64,000 nucleotides of DNA from Deltaproteobacteria bacterium. GTDB lineage: Bacteria; Desulfobacterota; Desulfomonilia; UBA1062. The DNA lies in assembly GCA_018433085.1 (NCBI GenBank), contig JAHDRW010000019.1, positions 1-64,000 on the forward strand, read 5' to 3'. The notes beneath the pieces were generated by a model, which saw only the letters and a list, made by a program, of their open reading frames with translations, was not told the DNA's origin and ran no database searches. Positions 19,192 to 28,500 of the stretch are shown here, piece by piece (position 1 is the stretch's first letter; every line of letters starts with the position of its first letter). Both the position numbers and the translations under genes were made by a program.

Positions 19192-20833
19192 GATTTTTAT
19201 TGCCCTGTTGCTGGCAGTCATTCTCACTCCCCTGTATGGGCAGACCACCGGGGAAGTCCTCGATCAGAAGATCGAATCCATGGGCAGGTCGGCCGGTGCC
19301 TCGGCAGACGAGATCTCCAGTGCCCAGCAGCTCCTTCGCAATTCGGTTCCCCAGGGGGCGCTCGACGGGGGATGGACGGTCGTCTCGCCCTTTGACAGCG
19401 TGCATGTCGCGAGCATGGGAATCGCGCCCCCGGGGCAGGAGGTGACGCTCATCATCAGCCCGCAGCTGGCGGAATACGTCGACAACTCGGGGCCTCGGGG
19501 CCTCGGGGCGAGCATCAGGAGCTATGCCTTCTTCCTCGGCCGCGGCCTCACCGGGACCATGGCCGCCTATCTCGAACGCTACGTAGGGCCTGTCACGGTA
19601 ATCCACGCAAACGACATTCCCGGAAAGGGGCTCGTGGTGGTTCCCGCCCTGTCGAACTTCAGCTACAAGTTCGTGCCCGCCGATCTCGTGAAACAGACGA
19701 TCAGGCTGGATCTCAACCTCGACGTCAGGGTATACTGGAACGGCAGGCAGATCCATTCCATGGTCTACAAGCTCGAGAAATTCAAGGGGCCGGAATCCTT
19801 TATACTGGTAAACAGCGGCCCGGTCGCACAGAACATGGTGCTGGTCATGTCGGAGCTCGTCTCCCGCGCCATGCAGGACATCAACACAGCCGTTATTGCG
19901 CACGTCCAGAGTGAGCAGATCATGCTCGACATGGACAAGGTCATGCTCGCCTCGCTGAGCTGGGAGGATTATCGCAGGCTTGAAGACCGGCTGACGAAAG
20001 AGGAGCGGGGACTGGCCCATTACTTCATGGCGATCGACAGGGCGTACCGTGACCGTGACCCAGACCGGCAGGCCGAGCTCCTTGCACGGCTGCGTGCCTA
20101 TGTCAGGAACAACTCGATTGAGCCGACATCCAGAAGGCAGCTGATCGAGGAAATCCGGATGAGGCACGCGATGAGGGACGTCCAGCAGGGGGTGATCAAC
20201 GATGTAGACGACTCGTTCTACAACTTTGCCGGGGAAAACACCGAGGCCTGGCTGAACGCGGCGGAAATCGCCCCCGATGTCGCGAAGGTGGGAATTCTTG
20301 TCGCGGGGTGCACAAACCCCTTCACCTGCGCCGCCCTGGCCGCGACGATGCAGTCCTTCGATACGGCGGAGCTCACTGCCAAGGTTGTGGGTGCATCATC
20401 GGCCGAATTCTTCTTCGGCAGCGGAAAGGTGACCGACACCCTGCTGGCGGGGACCGAGTCCCTGGTCGTCAACTACACGGGCTCGAAATTAGGAGACAAG
20501 CTCGGCTCCGCGGTCCTGGGAAAGATGGCAACCCGGAAGGCGACCGGGGCTGGGGGGAAGATGGCGGCATACATGGCGTACGAAGGATACAGCGACGACT
20601 TCACCCGCTATGCGGCGGACTGTGTCTACCACAAGTATTCCGAGGGCCTGCTCAAAACGGGGCAAAAGGCCGCTCAGGTCCTTACCGGCCCAGGGACGGC
20701 CTACTCGTGGGATGCGATCAAGAAAGCCGGAGAAGACTTCAACACGGTCAGGCACAAGTCCGTCACCGCTCAAGCCAACCCACCTATGCCATTGCCGGAA
20801 GACAGCATGGTACTCGCCGGAGGACAGCAATGA
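19181..20833 (+). CDS. Secreted protein of unknown function
   Basis: A 550-residue protein with a cleavable signal peptide (RITIFIALLLAVILTPLYG, cleavage near residue 20). The mature part is mixed alpha/beta, then from about residue 380 it contains a Gly/Ala-rich hydrophobic stretch (VGILVAGCTNPFTCAALAATM) that might be membrane-associated or a small channel-like hairpin. No family is recognised. The ribosome site GGGAGG stands five bases before the ATG. The stop overlaps the start of a lipoprotein gene by four bases, so the two are likely translated together and may form one envelope complex. Confidence 0.75.
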   Translation: MRITIFIALLLAVILTPLYGQTTGEVLDQKIESMGRSAGASADEISSAQQLLRNSVPQGALDGGWTVVSPFDSVHVASMGIAPPGQEVTLIISPQLAEYVDNSGPRGLGASIRSYAFFLGRGLTGTMAAYLERYVGPVTVIHANDIPGKGLVVVPALSNFSYKFVPADLVKQTIRLDLNLDVRVYWNGRQIHSMVYKLEKFKGPESFILVNSGPVAQNMVLVMSELVSRAMQDINTAVIAHVQSEQIMLDMDKVMLASLSWEDYRRLEDRLTKEERGLAHYFMAIDRAYRDRDPDRQAELLARLRAYVRNNSIEPTSRRQLIEEIRMRHAMRDVQQGVINDVDDSFYNFAGENTEAWLNAAEIAPDVAKVGILVAGCTNPFTCAALAATMQSFDTAELTAKVVGASSAEFFFGSGKVTDTLLAGTESLVVNYTGSKLGDKLGSAVLGKMATRKATGAGGKMAAYMAYEGYSDDFTRYAADCVYHKYSEGLLKTGQKAAQVLTGPGTAYSWDAIKKAGEDFNTVRHKSVTAQANPPMPLPEDSMVLAGGQQ

Positions 20834-21693
20834 AAAGGATAATCACCCTCATACTGACAGCCACCCTGCTCGCGTCCTGTGCCCCAACGGTGGCGCAGCA
20901 AACCGGCCGGCCCGTCACGGAGGTGTCGCCGGCCACGGAATCACCTGATGAAGAGAGACGGCTCGTCCTCTCCGATGCCAGGACCGATATCGCGGTCGTG
21001 ATCACGGCGCTTTACCAGAAGCTGGTCCTGCCGGGCAAGAGCACCGACGGCATAGTGTTTTTCGACACCGAGCCCGCCGTCACGCAGCCTCTCCCCGAGA
21101 AGGGCTTCGGCCTTGCGGACGTGCTCCTGGAAGAGGACTATGCCCCGGGCCCGGACCCTCTGGTGCGCAGGATATCCGGGGTCATGCGGCTGAGGGACTC
21201 GCTGGGGAGGGAAGACTACCGCGCATACGCAGCGGAATACCTTGCCAGGGACGAGGGGATTCTGATACTCTCGTCTGCCATGGAGCCGGTCTACGGCAGG
21301 TACGACAGGATCCGGTTCTTTTTTGTCGAAAAAGACCGGCTTCCCTCGCTCTCCTATCTCGAATCCGCCGGGCATAAGGAGCTGCTCCCCCTCGTGGCGA
21401 AGAATTCTGCGAGCCCGGAGGCGATCCGCGACGGCCGGGGAGTGAAGGAGCTCTGCCTTTTTGCCTTTGACATGACAAAGGGCCTGGAGGATTCCCGCCT
21501 GGTGCTTCACTCGGACGGCAGCATCGTGGATGCCGCGGTCGAGTACAGCCAAAGCATCAACGATCACGGGTGGCGGTTCATCATGCTCGAGGGGGCCTTC
21601 CGGCTCGGAGAAGGGGCGGACTACCACTTCTACCTGACCGACAACGATGCCCCTGACAGGGTGATCGCGCGCATGCCCGCGTCTCTTCGGTAA
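20830..21693 (+). CDS. Lipoprotein of unknown function
   Basis: A 287-residue predicted lipoprotein: the signal MKRIITLILTATLLASC ends in the lipobox LLASC (lipid-bearing Cys17). The mature sequence is acidic with no recognised family. The start at ATG 20830 overlaps the TGA of the upstream secreted-protein gene (ATGA), so the pair is translationally coupled. An open frame extends further upstream but there it is only the shifted frame of the previous gene. Confidence 0.8.
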   Translation: MKRIITLILTATLLASCAPTVAQQTGRPVTEVSPATESPDEERRLVLSDARTDIAVVITALYQKLVLPGKSTDGIVFFDTEPAVTQPLPEKGFGLADVLLEEDYAPGPDPLVRRISGVMRLRDSLGREDYRAYAAEYLARDEGILILSSAMEPVYGRYDRIRFFFVEKDRLPSLSYLESAGHKELLPLVAKNSASPEAIRDGRGVKELCLFAFDMTKGLEDSRLVLHSDGSIVDAAVEYSQSINDHGWRFIMLEGAFRLGEGADYHFYLTDNDAPDRVIARMPASLR

Positions 21694-21722
21694 AACGGCC
21701 GGACCTTTTTTTAAGGAGACCC

Positions 21723-22622
21723 ATGGAAGACACGGAACCGGTTTCAACATTCGGGGCATGGATCCTGGCTGTCAGGCCGCGCACGCTACCCGCATCCGTG
21801 GCGCCCGTGGCAGTCGGTACGGCAGCGGCATACCACGACGGCGCCTTGGCCGTTCTCCCCGCTCTGGCCGCCTTTGCCGTCAGTATGCTCCTGCAGGTCG
21901 GGGTCAACCTCGCCAACGACTACTTCGACTACGCCAGCGGGATCGACGCGATCGACCGGCTCGGTCCGACCCGGGTGACCCAGAGCGGCCTGATCGCGCC
22001 TGAGCGGGTAAAGGCGGGCATGGCGTGCGTGTTCGGCCTGGCCGCACTCGTGGGCCTGTACCTTGTCTTCGTGGGTGGAGTCCCCATCCTCCTTGTTGGC
22101 ATCGCCTCCATCATCGCGGCGCTCGCCTACAGCGGAGGACCGTACCCGCTGGCCTCCCACGGGCTTGGCGACCCGTTTGTCTTCATCTTTTTCGGTCTCG
22201 TAGCGGTAGGCGGGACCTACTATGTGCAGGCCCTCGGCCTCGCCCCCGCGGCCCTGTTCGCCGCCATACCCACGGGGTTGCTCATCACCGCGATCCTGGT
22301 GGTCAACAACCTGCGAGACATTCACACCGACCGGCAGTCGGGCAAGCGGACCCTGGCCGTGATCCTGGGGGTCAGGGGCAGCAGGGCCGAGTACGCGGCC
22401 CTGCTCGCGTCCTCGTATGCCGCTGTTTTGCTGATGTGGCTCCTCGGCCCGTTCGGTCCATGGGTCCTTCTTCCGTTTCTCTCCTGCGTCATGGCCTGGA
22501 GGACGCTCCGCATCGTCCTGAAGGATTCCGGCCGGGTTCTGAACGAGGCTCTGGCGGAGACGGCCAGGATCGTCCTCGTGTTCAGCCTGCTCTTTTCCCT
22601 AGGGATCGTGCTGTCGGCCTAG
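21723..22622 (+). CDS. menA: 1,4-dihydroxy-2-naphthoate polyprenyltransferase
   Basis: Membrane prenyltransferase that attaches the polyprenyl chain in menaquinone synthesis. The 299-residue protein of the UbiA family has about eight to nine hydrophobic helices and two Asp-rich prenyl-diphosphate sites: NDYFDYASGID near residue 65-75 and NNLRDIHTDRQSGK near 196-209. The N-terminal AVRPRTLPASVAPVAVGTA is typical of MenA. An AAGGAGA site precedes the ATG. No other men genes are present in the window. Menaquinone would be the electron donor pool for the cytochrome b/octaheme pair at 57.6-59.9 kb, which is an inference. Confidence 0.93.
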   Translation: MEDTEPVSTFGAWILAVRPRTLPASVAPVAVGTAAAYHDGALAVLPALAAFAVSMLLQVGVNLANDYFDYASGIDAIDRLGPTRVTQSGLIAPERVKAGMACVFGLAALVGLYLVFVGGVPILLVGIASIIAALAYSGGPYPLASHGLGDPFVFIFFGLVAVGGTYYVQALGLAPAALFAAIPTGLLITAILVVNNLRDIHTDRQSGKRTLAVILGVRGSRAEYAALLASSYAAVLLMWLLGPFGPWVLLPFLSCVMAWRTLRIVLKDSGRVLNEALAETARIVLVFSLLFSLGIVLSA

Positions 22623-22722
22623 CGCACAGGGGGGTTGACGGCGCCGGTGCCTCGGCAGACGCCGTGAGCGGAGGCAAAGGCTCTCCCGGGACGGTGTGCC
22701 ATGTGGCGGCAGGGTGCTCCGT

Positions 22723-22781
22723 GAGAAAAGGGGACAGATTTATTTTCTCGTGAAGAATAGATAAATCCGTCCCCTTTTCTC
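22723..22781. repeat. REP-C palindrome (second repeat family), possible terminator
   Basis: GAGAAAAGGGGACAGATTTAT and its near reverse complement ATAAATCCGTCCCCTTTTCTC surround a 17-base loop, with one or two mismatches between arms. It is unrelated to the REP-A sequence and is followed by a run of ten T, so it could also stop transcription from menA. The A/T mismatch pattern is typical of imperfect REP stems. Confidence 0.75.
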
Positions 22782-22863
22782 TTTTTTTTTGAGATTGGCT
22801 TTGACTCTTTGGAGGGAGATCGCCATATATCTCTTAAGTTGATGAAAGGAGCAGACCCTTTTT

Positions 22864-23310
22864 GTGCAGACTGCAAAAATAGGAGACACGGTCAAGGTGA
22901 ACTATACCGGGAGATCCGAAGACGGCACGGTCTTCGAGTCGTCGGTAGGCGTCTCACCTTTGGTTTTTATCATCGGTCAGGACGAGGTGGTGCCTGGTTT
23001 CGAAGACGCGGTGGTCGGCATGTCACCCGGTGAGAAGAAGACCGTGGTGGTCGAGCCGGAAGAGGGGTTCGGCGCGTATGACGAAAGCCTCGTTTTCCAG
23101 ATCGGCAAGGACGAGCTTCCCGAAGGGGTTGCGCCCCAGGTGGGCATGGACTTCGAGATGGTCGATGACCAGGGCCGTGAGTTGTCCGCCACGGTGATCG
23201 ATGTGCTGCCCGGTTCGGTCGTCATCGACGCCAACGCCCCGCTTGCAGGCAAGACGGTCGAGTATGAAATCGAGCTGCTCGAAATCGTGCCCCGGAAAGG
23301 GGAGTCATAG
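22864..23310 (+). CDS. FKBP-type peptidyl-prolyl isomerase (SlyD-like)
   Basis: A 148-residue cytosolic prolyl isomerase and chaperone. The FKBP fold is split by an insert-in-flap domain in the order typical of SlyD: KIGDTVKVNYTGRSEDGTVFESS, IIGQDEVVPGFEDAVVGMSPGEKK, then the insert (about 70-125) and VEYEIELLEIV. The His-rich metal-binding tail of E. coli SlyD is absent. The start is GTG 22864 with AAAGGAG about 12 bases upstream, which is longer than usual; an in-frame stop lies not far before, so no earlier start is possible. Confidence 0.9.
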   Translation: MQTAKIGDTVKVNYTGRSEDGTVFESSVGVSPLVFIIGQDEVVPGFEDAVVGMSPGEKKTVVVEPEEGFGAYDESLVFQIGKDELPEGVAPQVGMDFEMVDDQGRELSATVIDVLPGSVVIDANAPLAGKTVEYEIELLEIVPRKGES

Positions 23311-23344
23311 GGAACGCGCCGGCGGCATCCAGGCGCACGGGGTC

Positions 23345-24028
23345 TCACGATGTGCGGGCGAGGATGCACTCGGGAGAGTCGATCGACGGGTTGTTCACGA
23401 GCCGTGACACCTCGTACGCCTCCATCATCTCCTGCGGGAAGGGGGCGATGCACTGCATGAGCGCCTCATCCCCGGGGGTGCCGGGATCGAGCCAGAGGGG
23501 GTAGTCTTCTGTCCTCAGGATGGCGGGCATCCGATGGTGGATGGCCGCGGCCAGTTCGTTGGGAGAGGTGGTGACGATGGTGCTGGTGACGATCTCCCCG
23601 CCGGTGCGGCTGTCTCTCCAGCAGTCCCACAGTCCTGCCATGCCGAACGGGCGGGCGTCCTTCATGCGGACCAGGTAGGGCACCTTGCTTCGGCCCTCGG
23701 ATTTCCACTCGTAGAACCCGTCGGAAAAGACGATGCACCGCCTCTTTCTGAACGGCCCCCGAAACGAGCTTTTCTCGCGCAGGGTCTCGCCCCGGGCGTT
23801 GATCATCCGGGTACCCACGGAAGGGTCCCTGGCCCAGGAGGGGATAAGTCCCCACCGCGTGCAGGTGAGCGTCGGCTTCCCGGTGTTCAGCACGGTGAGG
23901 ATGTTTTGCGTGGGGGCGATATTATACCGGGGCACAAACGCCTCCTGTACCGCAGGGTCGATCAGGAGATCGGGGATGCCCAGCCTGATGACTCCGGGAT
24001 GTGAAATCTGGATGAAACGCCCGCACAT
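23345..24028 (-). CDS. SRAP-family protein (YedK/HMCES type)
   Basis: Forms a stable thiazolidine cross-link with abasic sites in single-stranded DNA and so protects them during replication. The 227-residue protein begins MCGRF; removal of Met exposes catalytic Cys2, which fixes the start at 24028 rather than the longer open frame. The other active-site residues match: Asn78 (RMINARGE), Glu107 (GFYEW) and His165 (HHRMPAIL). Family members also sit in SOS-linked cassettes, but here it is alone, convergent with the FKBP gene. Confidence 0.94.
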   Translation of the reverse strand: MCGRFIQISHPGVIRLGIPDLLIDPAVQEAFVPRYNIAPTQNILTVLNTGKPTLTCTRWGLIPSWARDPSVGTRMINARGETLREKSSFRGPFRKRRCIVFSDGFYEWKSEGRSKVPYLVRMKDARPFGMAGLWDCWRDSRTGGEIVTSTIVTTSPNELAAAIHHRMPAILRTEDYPLWLDPGTPGDEALMQCIAPFPQEMMEAYEVSRLVNNPSIDSPECILARTS

Positions 24029-24475
24029 GGAATCCTCCCACGGCCCTTTTTTATAAAGCAGAGCCGGTTTTCTTTTTAAGGACAGGGGAAACAATAGTCA
24101 CAACCGGCCGGAAACTTCAAGGGCCGGGTACGTGGCACGGGTGTCTCTCTGTCCCGTCGCTCCCGTGCGAGGTCTGCTGCGGGGACGCCCCGAAATGAGA
24201 CTCATTCTCCGGGGGTATGGGCAGGGCATTGAATCCTCCTTCTGAGTCCGCTTCTTCAGGACCTTGAAGGTGGGGTCACATTCCCGTTCAGGCTTTTAGG
24301 CTTCCATATGATCCAGGGCCTGCTGTTGAAGGTTCATGCCATTGATCCTTGCACCGTTCTCCTGCCCTTGCAAAAGGGGGAGGGAACCGCATATTTGTGT
24401 TTCATCGGCACGGCTTTTTAATATAAGGAAAACTGGAGGAGCATCCGTGTATTCTTGAACAAGGGGGTGGCCGTG
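24029..24475. other. Intergenic region between divergent genes
   Basis: About 450 bases hold the promoters of the SRAP gene and the START-domain gene. GGTGGGGTCACATTCCCGTT near 24270 shares GGGGTCA with REP-A but nothing more. No gene or RNA is recognised. Confidence 0.45.
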
Positions 24476-25126
24476 ATGAGAAGTGTGCCCGCTGTTGTCC
24501 TGGTCGTGTTTCTCTGCGCCTTTTCCGCATTCGGTGCGCCGCCTGGGGAGGGGTGGACCCTGGCGAAGGAGGGGGAGGGCATCGAGGTCTACACCAGGCC
24601 TGTTCAAGGCATGGATGCAAAGGAGTTCATGGGGATCACAGAGGTGGATGCCCCGATGGAGGTGGTCCTGGAGGTGTTCCGCGATATCCCCTCGTTTCCG
24701 GAGTGGTATGGCTTCTGCCGCGATATCGAGGTGCTCGAGGATTACTCCGAGTCTCACAAGCTCGTCTATTTCGTCCTTGCGACCCAGTGGCCCACCAAGG
24801 ACCGGGACATGGTGATCGATGCGGTGATCGACGTGGACAGGGCCGGGGGGGAGTCCGTCATCACCATGAAGGCCCTGGAGGAAGAGGTGGTGCCGAGGGT
24901 GAGAAAATATGTTCGGATGACCTGCATGGTCGGGCAGTCCACCCTTACCGAGGTAAGCGGCGGGAAGACCCGCGTGGTCTACCGGGTCAGGTCCGACCCG
25001 GGCGGATATATTCCTTCCGCGCTCTCCAACCTGCTCGCCAAGGACCAGCCGTACCTCACCCTCAAGGGACTCAAGGAGATGGTAAAGGACGAGGTCTATC
25101 ATGAAAGGGCGGGACTGAGGAAATGA
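24476..25126 (+). CDS. Secreted START/lipid-binding domain protein
   Basis: A 216-residue protein with a signal peptide (RSVPAVVLVVFLCAFSAFGA, cleavage near residue 22). The mature part is a START-like lipid/sterol-binding fold, shown by GIEVYTRPVQGMDAKEFMGITEVDAP, FPEWYGFCRDIEVLE and the WPTKDRDMVI strand. Periplasmic START proteins of this kind occur in many Gram-negative bacteria with unknown ligands. ATG 24476 is chosen because AAGGGGG lies about nine bases upstream; TTG 24455 is an alternative. Confidence 0.82.
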   Translation: MRSVPAVVLVVFLCAFSAFGAPPGEGWTLAKEGEGIEVYTRPVQGMDAKEFMGITEVDAPMEVVLEVFRDIPSFPEWYGFCRDIEVLEDYSESHKLVYFVLATQWPTKDRDMVIDAVIDVDRAGGESVITMKALEEEVVPRVRKYVRMTCMVGQSTLTEVSGGKTRVVYRVRSDPGGYIPSALSNLLAKDQPYLTLKGLKEMVKDEVYHERAGLRK

Positions 25127-25348
25127 TGAGGACCCTGCCGCGAAATTCGCGGCTGTACGAGGATGCCGCACCTTTGCCGGTTCTCCTCGGCGGCGAGCGG
25201 GAAGGTTGCCGTCCGAGACTGTCTTGAAGCTCTTCCTTTCATCGCATCCTCCACGGAAGAGAGATGCGTATGGGGGAGGAGAGCATGCGGAGTTTTTTTC
25301 ACCGGGCCGCGGCAGGAAACAGGCGCGTGTCCCGGGCAAGGAGCAACT

Positions 25349-25927
25349 GTGAAGGATCGGCTGCAGAACCGTACAGGCAAAAGTGCCGGAAGCACGTATC
25401 CGCAGCACGTGTTCGAATTCTGCCCCAGGTGCGGTTCGGACGGTCTGCGTTCCAGGGACGGCCGGTCGTTCGTGTGCAGCGGGTGCGGGTTCGAGTATTT
25501 TATCAACCAGGCTGCGGCCGTTGTCGCCCTGATCGAGGATGACCGGGAGCGCCTGCTCATGACACGCAGGGGGCGCGAGCCGAAGATCGGCACGCTGGAC
25601 CTCCCGGGAGGGTTCGTCGACGTGCGCGAGACAGCCGAGCACGCCCTGGTCCGGGAGATCAGGGAGGAGTTGAACCTCGAGGTAACGGGATTTTCCTACT
25701 TCGGCTCGTTTCCCAACACCTATCCCTATGGAGGAATCACCTACTTCACCCTGGACCTCGCCTTCGTGTGCACCGTGAACGATCTGACCACTGTCCGGGC
25801 AGGCGACGATGCCGAGGCGTATCTCTTTGTACCCCGGCACGAGATTCGTCCCGAGGAAATCGGGCTGGATTCCATCCGGGCGATCGTCAAGCAGTACCTT
25901 TCATCATCCTCCGACGGCTCCAGGTGA
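25349..25927 (+). CDS. NUDIX hydrolase with zinc ribbon (NudC-like)
   Basis: A 192-residue NUDIX enzyme with an N-terminal four-cysteine zinc ribbon (FCPRCG ... FVCSGCG). The NUDIX box is GGFVDVRETAEHALVREIREELNL, complete for the metal-binding glutamates. This organisation resembles NADH pyrophosphatase (NudC), but the NudC specificity motif SQPWPFPxS is not evident; SFPNTYPYGG occupies that position, so the substrate may differ. The start at GTG 25349 follows AAGGAG; the open frame upstream from 25163 is not protein-like. Confidence 0.85.
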   Translation: MKDRLQNRTGKSAGSTYPQHVFEFCPRCGSDGLRSRDGRSFVCSGCGFEYFINQAAAVVALIEDDRERLLMTRRGREPKIGTLDLPGGFVDVRETAEHALVREIREELNLEVTGFSYFGSFPNTYPYGGITYFTLDLAFVCTVNDLTTVRAGDDAEAYLFVPRHEIRPEEIGLDSIRAIVKQYLSSSSDGSR

Positions 25928-26122
25928 GTCCGTGAGACATCTGAAAAAGGCGGCGGTTCGATTCCCTGCCGCCGGTAGTGACTTGGCGCGGGTGATGCGG
26001 ATGATGCCCCGATTGATGACTCTGACGATGCCGCAACCGGCTCCGTGGCTGATGATGCAGGTGTTGCCCATGCCGGCGATTTCTCTTTACAAAGATGATA
26101 TTTCACGTAAAAGAGTCGTTTT

Positions 26123-27883
26123 ATGAAGATCGACCTGAATGCCTATATTTCCGAATTCACCTTGAGAAGGCTTGCCGGCTCCCAGAGCTACCGGCTGGGG
26201 GTCGAGTATTTCCACGACTCGGGGGTACGGTCGCTCAGGGAAAAGAGCGGGAGCATTACCGCCTCGGTGATGGGGTCTGAAAAGTATCGCGCGCAGCTCA
26301 AGATAGACAAGACCAGCATGGAGCTCGAGTTCTCCTGCTCGTGCCCCGTGGGCCTGGAGGGGAAGTTCTGCAAGCATCTGGTGGCGACGGGGCTTCACTG
26401 GCTCGATAAACAGCAGAAGGAGAGCACGCGGCACAACGGAAAACGGGGCGCGGTTCACCTGTCGGTTCCCGAGTGGCTGGCCCGGCAGAAAAAGTCCGTG
26501 CTGGTAGATCTGATCCTGGAGCATGCCGACGATGACGACGATTTCTGGAACTGGCTGGAGATGCATGCCTCCCTGTACGATGACGGCTCCATCGACGTGG
26601 ACCGGCTGAAAAAGTGTCTGTCCAACGTGATCTTCATGGACGATATTATCGATTACCACGACAGCTACGATTATTTCTGCAGGGTGGAGAATGCCCTCGA
26701 TATCCTGGAGAATCTGCTGGAGAACGGCCATGCCGGGGAGGTCATGGACCTGGCTGAGCACGCGCTGACGAATGTGGAGCTGGCCATGCATTCCCTGGGC
26801 GACCCGGGCGGCTACATGGACGACATCGTCTCCGGGCTCATCGACATTCACCATCGGGCGTGCAAAAAGGCGCGGCCAAACCGCAAGGACATGGCCCGGA
26901 GGCTCTTCGAGTGGGAGCTGGGCTCGGAGCACGACATCTTTTCCGGGGCGGCCGATACCTATGCCGACGTCCTGGGCGACGAGGGGCTCGCCGAGTACCG
27001 CAGGCTCGCGGAAAAGGCGTGGACCGGGGTCAAGCCGCTGGGGCCTGGGGAAAAGACCCAGTTCGACTTTTACCGGTACCGCCTCCGGAACATCATGGAG
27101 ACGCTCGCCCGGCGGGAAGGAAACATCGACTTCCTCGCGGAGATCAAGAAGAGCGACCTCACCCGGCCGGTCTGTTTTCTGGAGATCGCCCAGCTTTACC
27201 AGGAGGCGGGCAGAGACGAAGAGGCCCTGGCCTGGGCGGAGCGGGGGGTTCGGGCCTTTGAAAAAAATCCGGACGTGCAGCTCGTCGACTTCCTCGCGGA
27301 TGCCTACCATCGGCAGGGGTTTCACGAAAAGGCGCTTAACCTCATCTGGCTGTCCTTTACCCTGAGCCCGGGTCTGCCCCGGTACCACAGCCTGAAAACC
27401 CATGCCAGGAGGTCCAGGGTCTGGCCCGAATGGAGAGACAAGGCCATCGCCCTGATCCGTGAGCGCCTCGAGCACAAGAAGCTCACCCAGAACAGGAGCA
27501 GGGGCCCCATGCGGCTCTACAACCGCATCGACCACTCGCTTCTCGTGCAGATCCATTTGGAGGACAACAACGTCGACTCCGCGTGGGAAGAGGCCCGGTC
27601 CGGCGGGTGCTCCGACGTGCTCTGGATGCAGCTCGCGCTCAGGCGGGAAAAGGGCCACCCCGAAGAGTCTCTGCAGATTTACCAGCAGCAGATCGGGGCT
27701 GTGATCAACCGGAAGAACAACGACGCATACCAGGAGGCCGTCAGGCTCCTGGTCAGGATCAGGGATCTCATGACCAGGCTGGACAGGGAAAAGGATTTCG
27801 GCCCCTACCTCAAGCAACTCGGCGCCGAGCACAGCAGGAAGCGCAACTTCATGAAGCTCCTGGAAAAGAAACGGTGGATATGA
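26123..27883 (+). CDS. SWIM zinc-finger protein with helical repeats
   Basis: A 586-residue cytosolic protein. Residues about 65-92 form a SWIM zinc finger with Cys72, Cys74, Cys83 and His85 (CSCPVGLEGKFCKHLVA). The rest is almost wholly alpha-helical, consistent with TPR-like repeats (for example AQLYQEAGRDEEALAWAERGVRAF near 355-380), and resembles a family of large SWIM proteins found near SNF2 or defence genes in other bacteria. No such neighbours are here. The function is unknown; nucleic acid or protein binding is inferred. The ribosome site is poor. Confidence 0.82.
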   Translation: MKIDLNAYISEFTLRRLAGSQSYRLGVEYFHDSGVRSLREKSGSITASVMGSEKYRAQLKIDKTSMELEFSCSCPVGLEGKFCKHLVATGLHWLDKQQKESTRHNGKRGAVHLSVPEWLARQKKSVLVDLILEHADDDDDFWNWLEMHASLYDDGSIDVDRLKKCLSNVIFMDDIIDYHDSYDYFCRVENALDILENLLENGHAGEVMDLAEHALTNVELAMHSLGDPGGYMDDIVSGLIDIHHRACKKARPNRKDMARRLFEWELGSEHDIFSGAADTYADVLGDEGLAEYRRLAEKAWTGVKPLGPGEKTQFDFYRYRLRNIMETLARREGNIDFLAEIKKSDLTRPVCFLEIAQLYQEAGRDEEALAWAERGVRAFEKNPDVQLVDFLADAYHRQGFHEKALNLIWLSFTLSPGLPRYHSLKTHARRSRVWPEWRDKAIALIRERLEHKKLTQNRSRGPMRLYNRIDHSLLVQIHLEDNNVDSAWEEARSGGCSDVLWMQLALRREKGHPEESLQIYQQQIGAVINRKNNDAYQEAVRLLVRIRDLMTRLDREKDFGPYLKQLGAEHSRKRNFMKLLEKKRWI

Positions 27884-27923
27884 CCGAACCCGTCCCCGAA
27901 TTCCCACAGGAGGTGTAAGAGAT

Positions 27924-28493
27924 ATGACGGATTTCCGCGAGTTGATGAGAGTACGGCGTTCAGTGCGGGACTACGAGGACAGGGAGGTGCCCGTATCCCT
28001 GGTCAGAGAGCTCATCGCGGACGCCTGCGAGGCGCCCAGCGCGAGCAACCGCCAGCCTTGGGGGTTTGTCGTGGTGGCGGATAAGGGGATGATGCGCAGG
28101 CTCTCCGATGAGAGCAAGAAGAACCTCCTGAACGACATGAAGACCCTGAAGTCGCCGACGTTGAGGCTGTATCGGCCCGTTCTGAAGGACGAAAACTTCA
28201 ACGTGTTCTATAACGCCCCCTGCCTGGTGTACATCACGGGCCCCAAGGGCCTGCATTCGGCGGTAAAGGACTGCAGCCTCGCGGCGTCGTACTTCATGCT
28301 TTCCGCCGCGGACCGGGGACTGGGCACCTGCTGGGTCGATCTCGGCTCGGCCGTCCAGGACCCGGAGATCCTCGCAGAGCTCCATATACCCGAAGAGCAC
28401 CGGATCGTCGCCGCCATCATACTGGGCTATCCGCGGGACATTCCCGAACGGCCGCCCAGGAACGAGCCCAGGATCATGGCGATCGTCGAGTAA
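27924..28493 (+). CDS. Nitroreductase family protein
   Basis: A 189-residue FMN-dependent oxidoreductase. The N-terminal phosphate-binding segment RVRRSVRDYEDREVP and the APSASNRQPWGFVVV block bind FMN, and the C-terminal GYPRDIPERPPRNE is typical. It likely transfers electrons from NAD(P)H or ferredoxin to nitro, quinone or enone substrates; the natural substrate is not known. GGAGG stands nine bases before the ATG. It converges on the histidine kinase gene with only seven bases between them. Confidence 0.92.
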   Translation: MTDFRELMRVRRSVRDYEDREVPVSLVRELIADACEAPSASNRQPWGFVVVADKGMMRRLSDESKKNLLNDMKTLKSPTLRLYRPVLKDENFNVFYNAPCLVYITGPKGLHSAVKDCSLAASYFMLSAADRGLGTCWVDLGSAVQDPEILAELHIPEEHRIVAAIILGYPRDIPERPPRNEPRIMAIVE

Positions 28494-28500
28494 AGGGAAT

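Noticed and set aside
24265-24300. GGGGTCACATTCCCG similar to REP-A start
   Set aside because: Only seven bases shared with REP-A and no inverted partner; likely chance or a different element.
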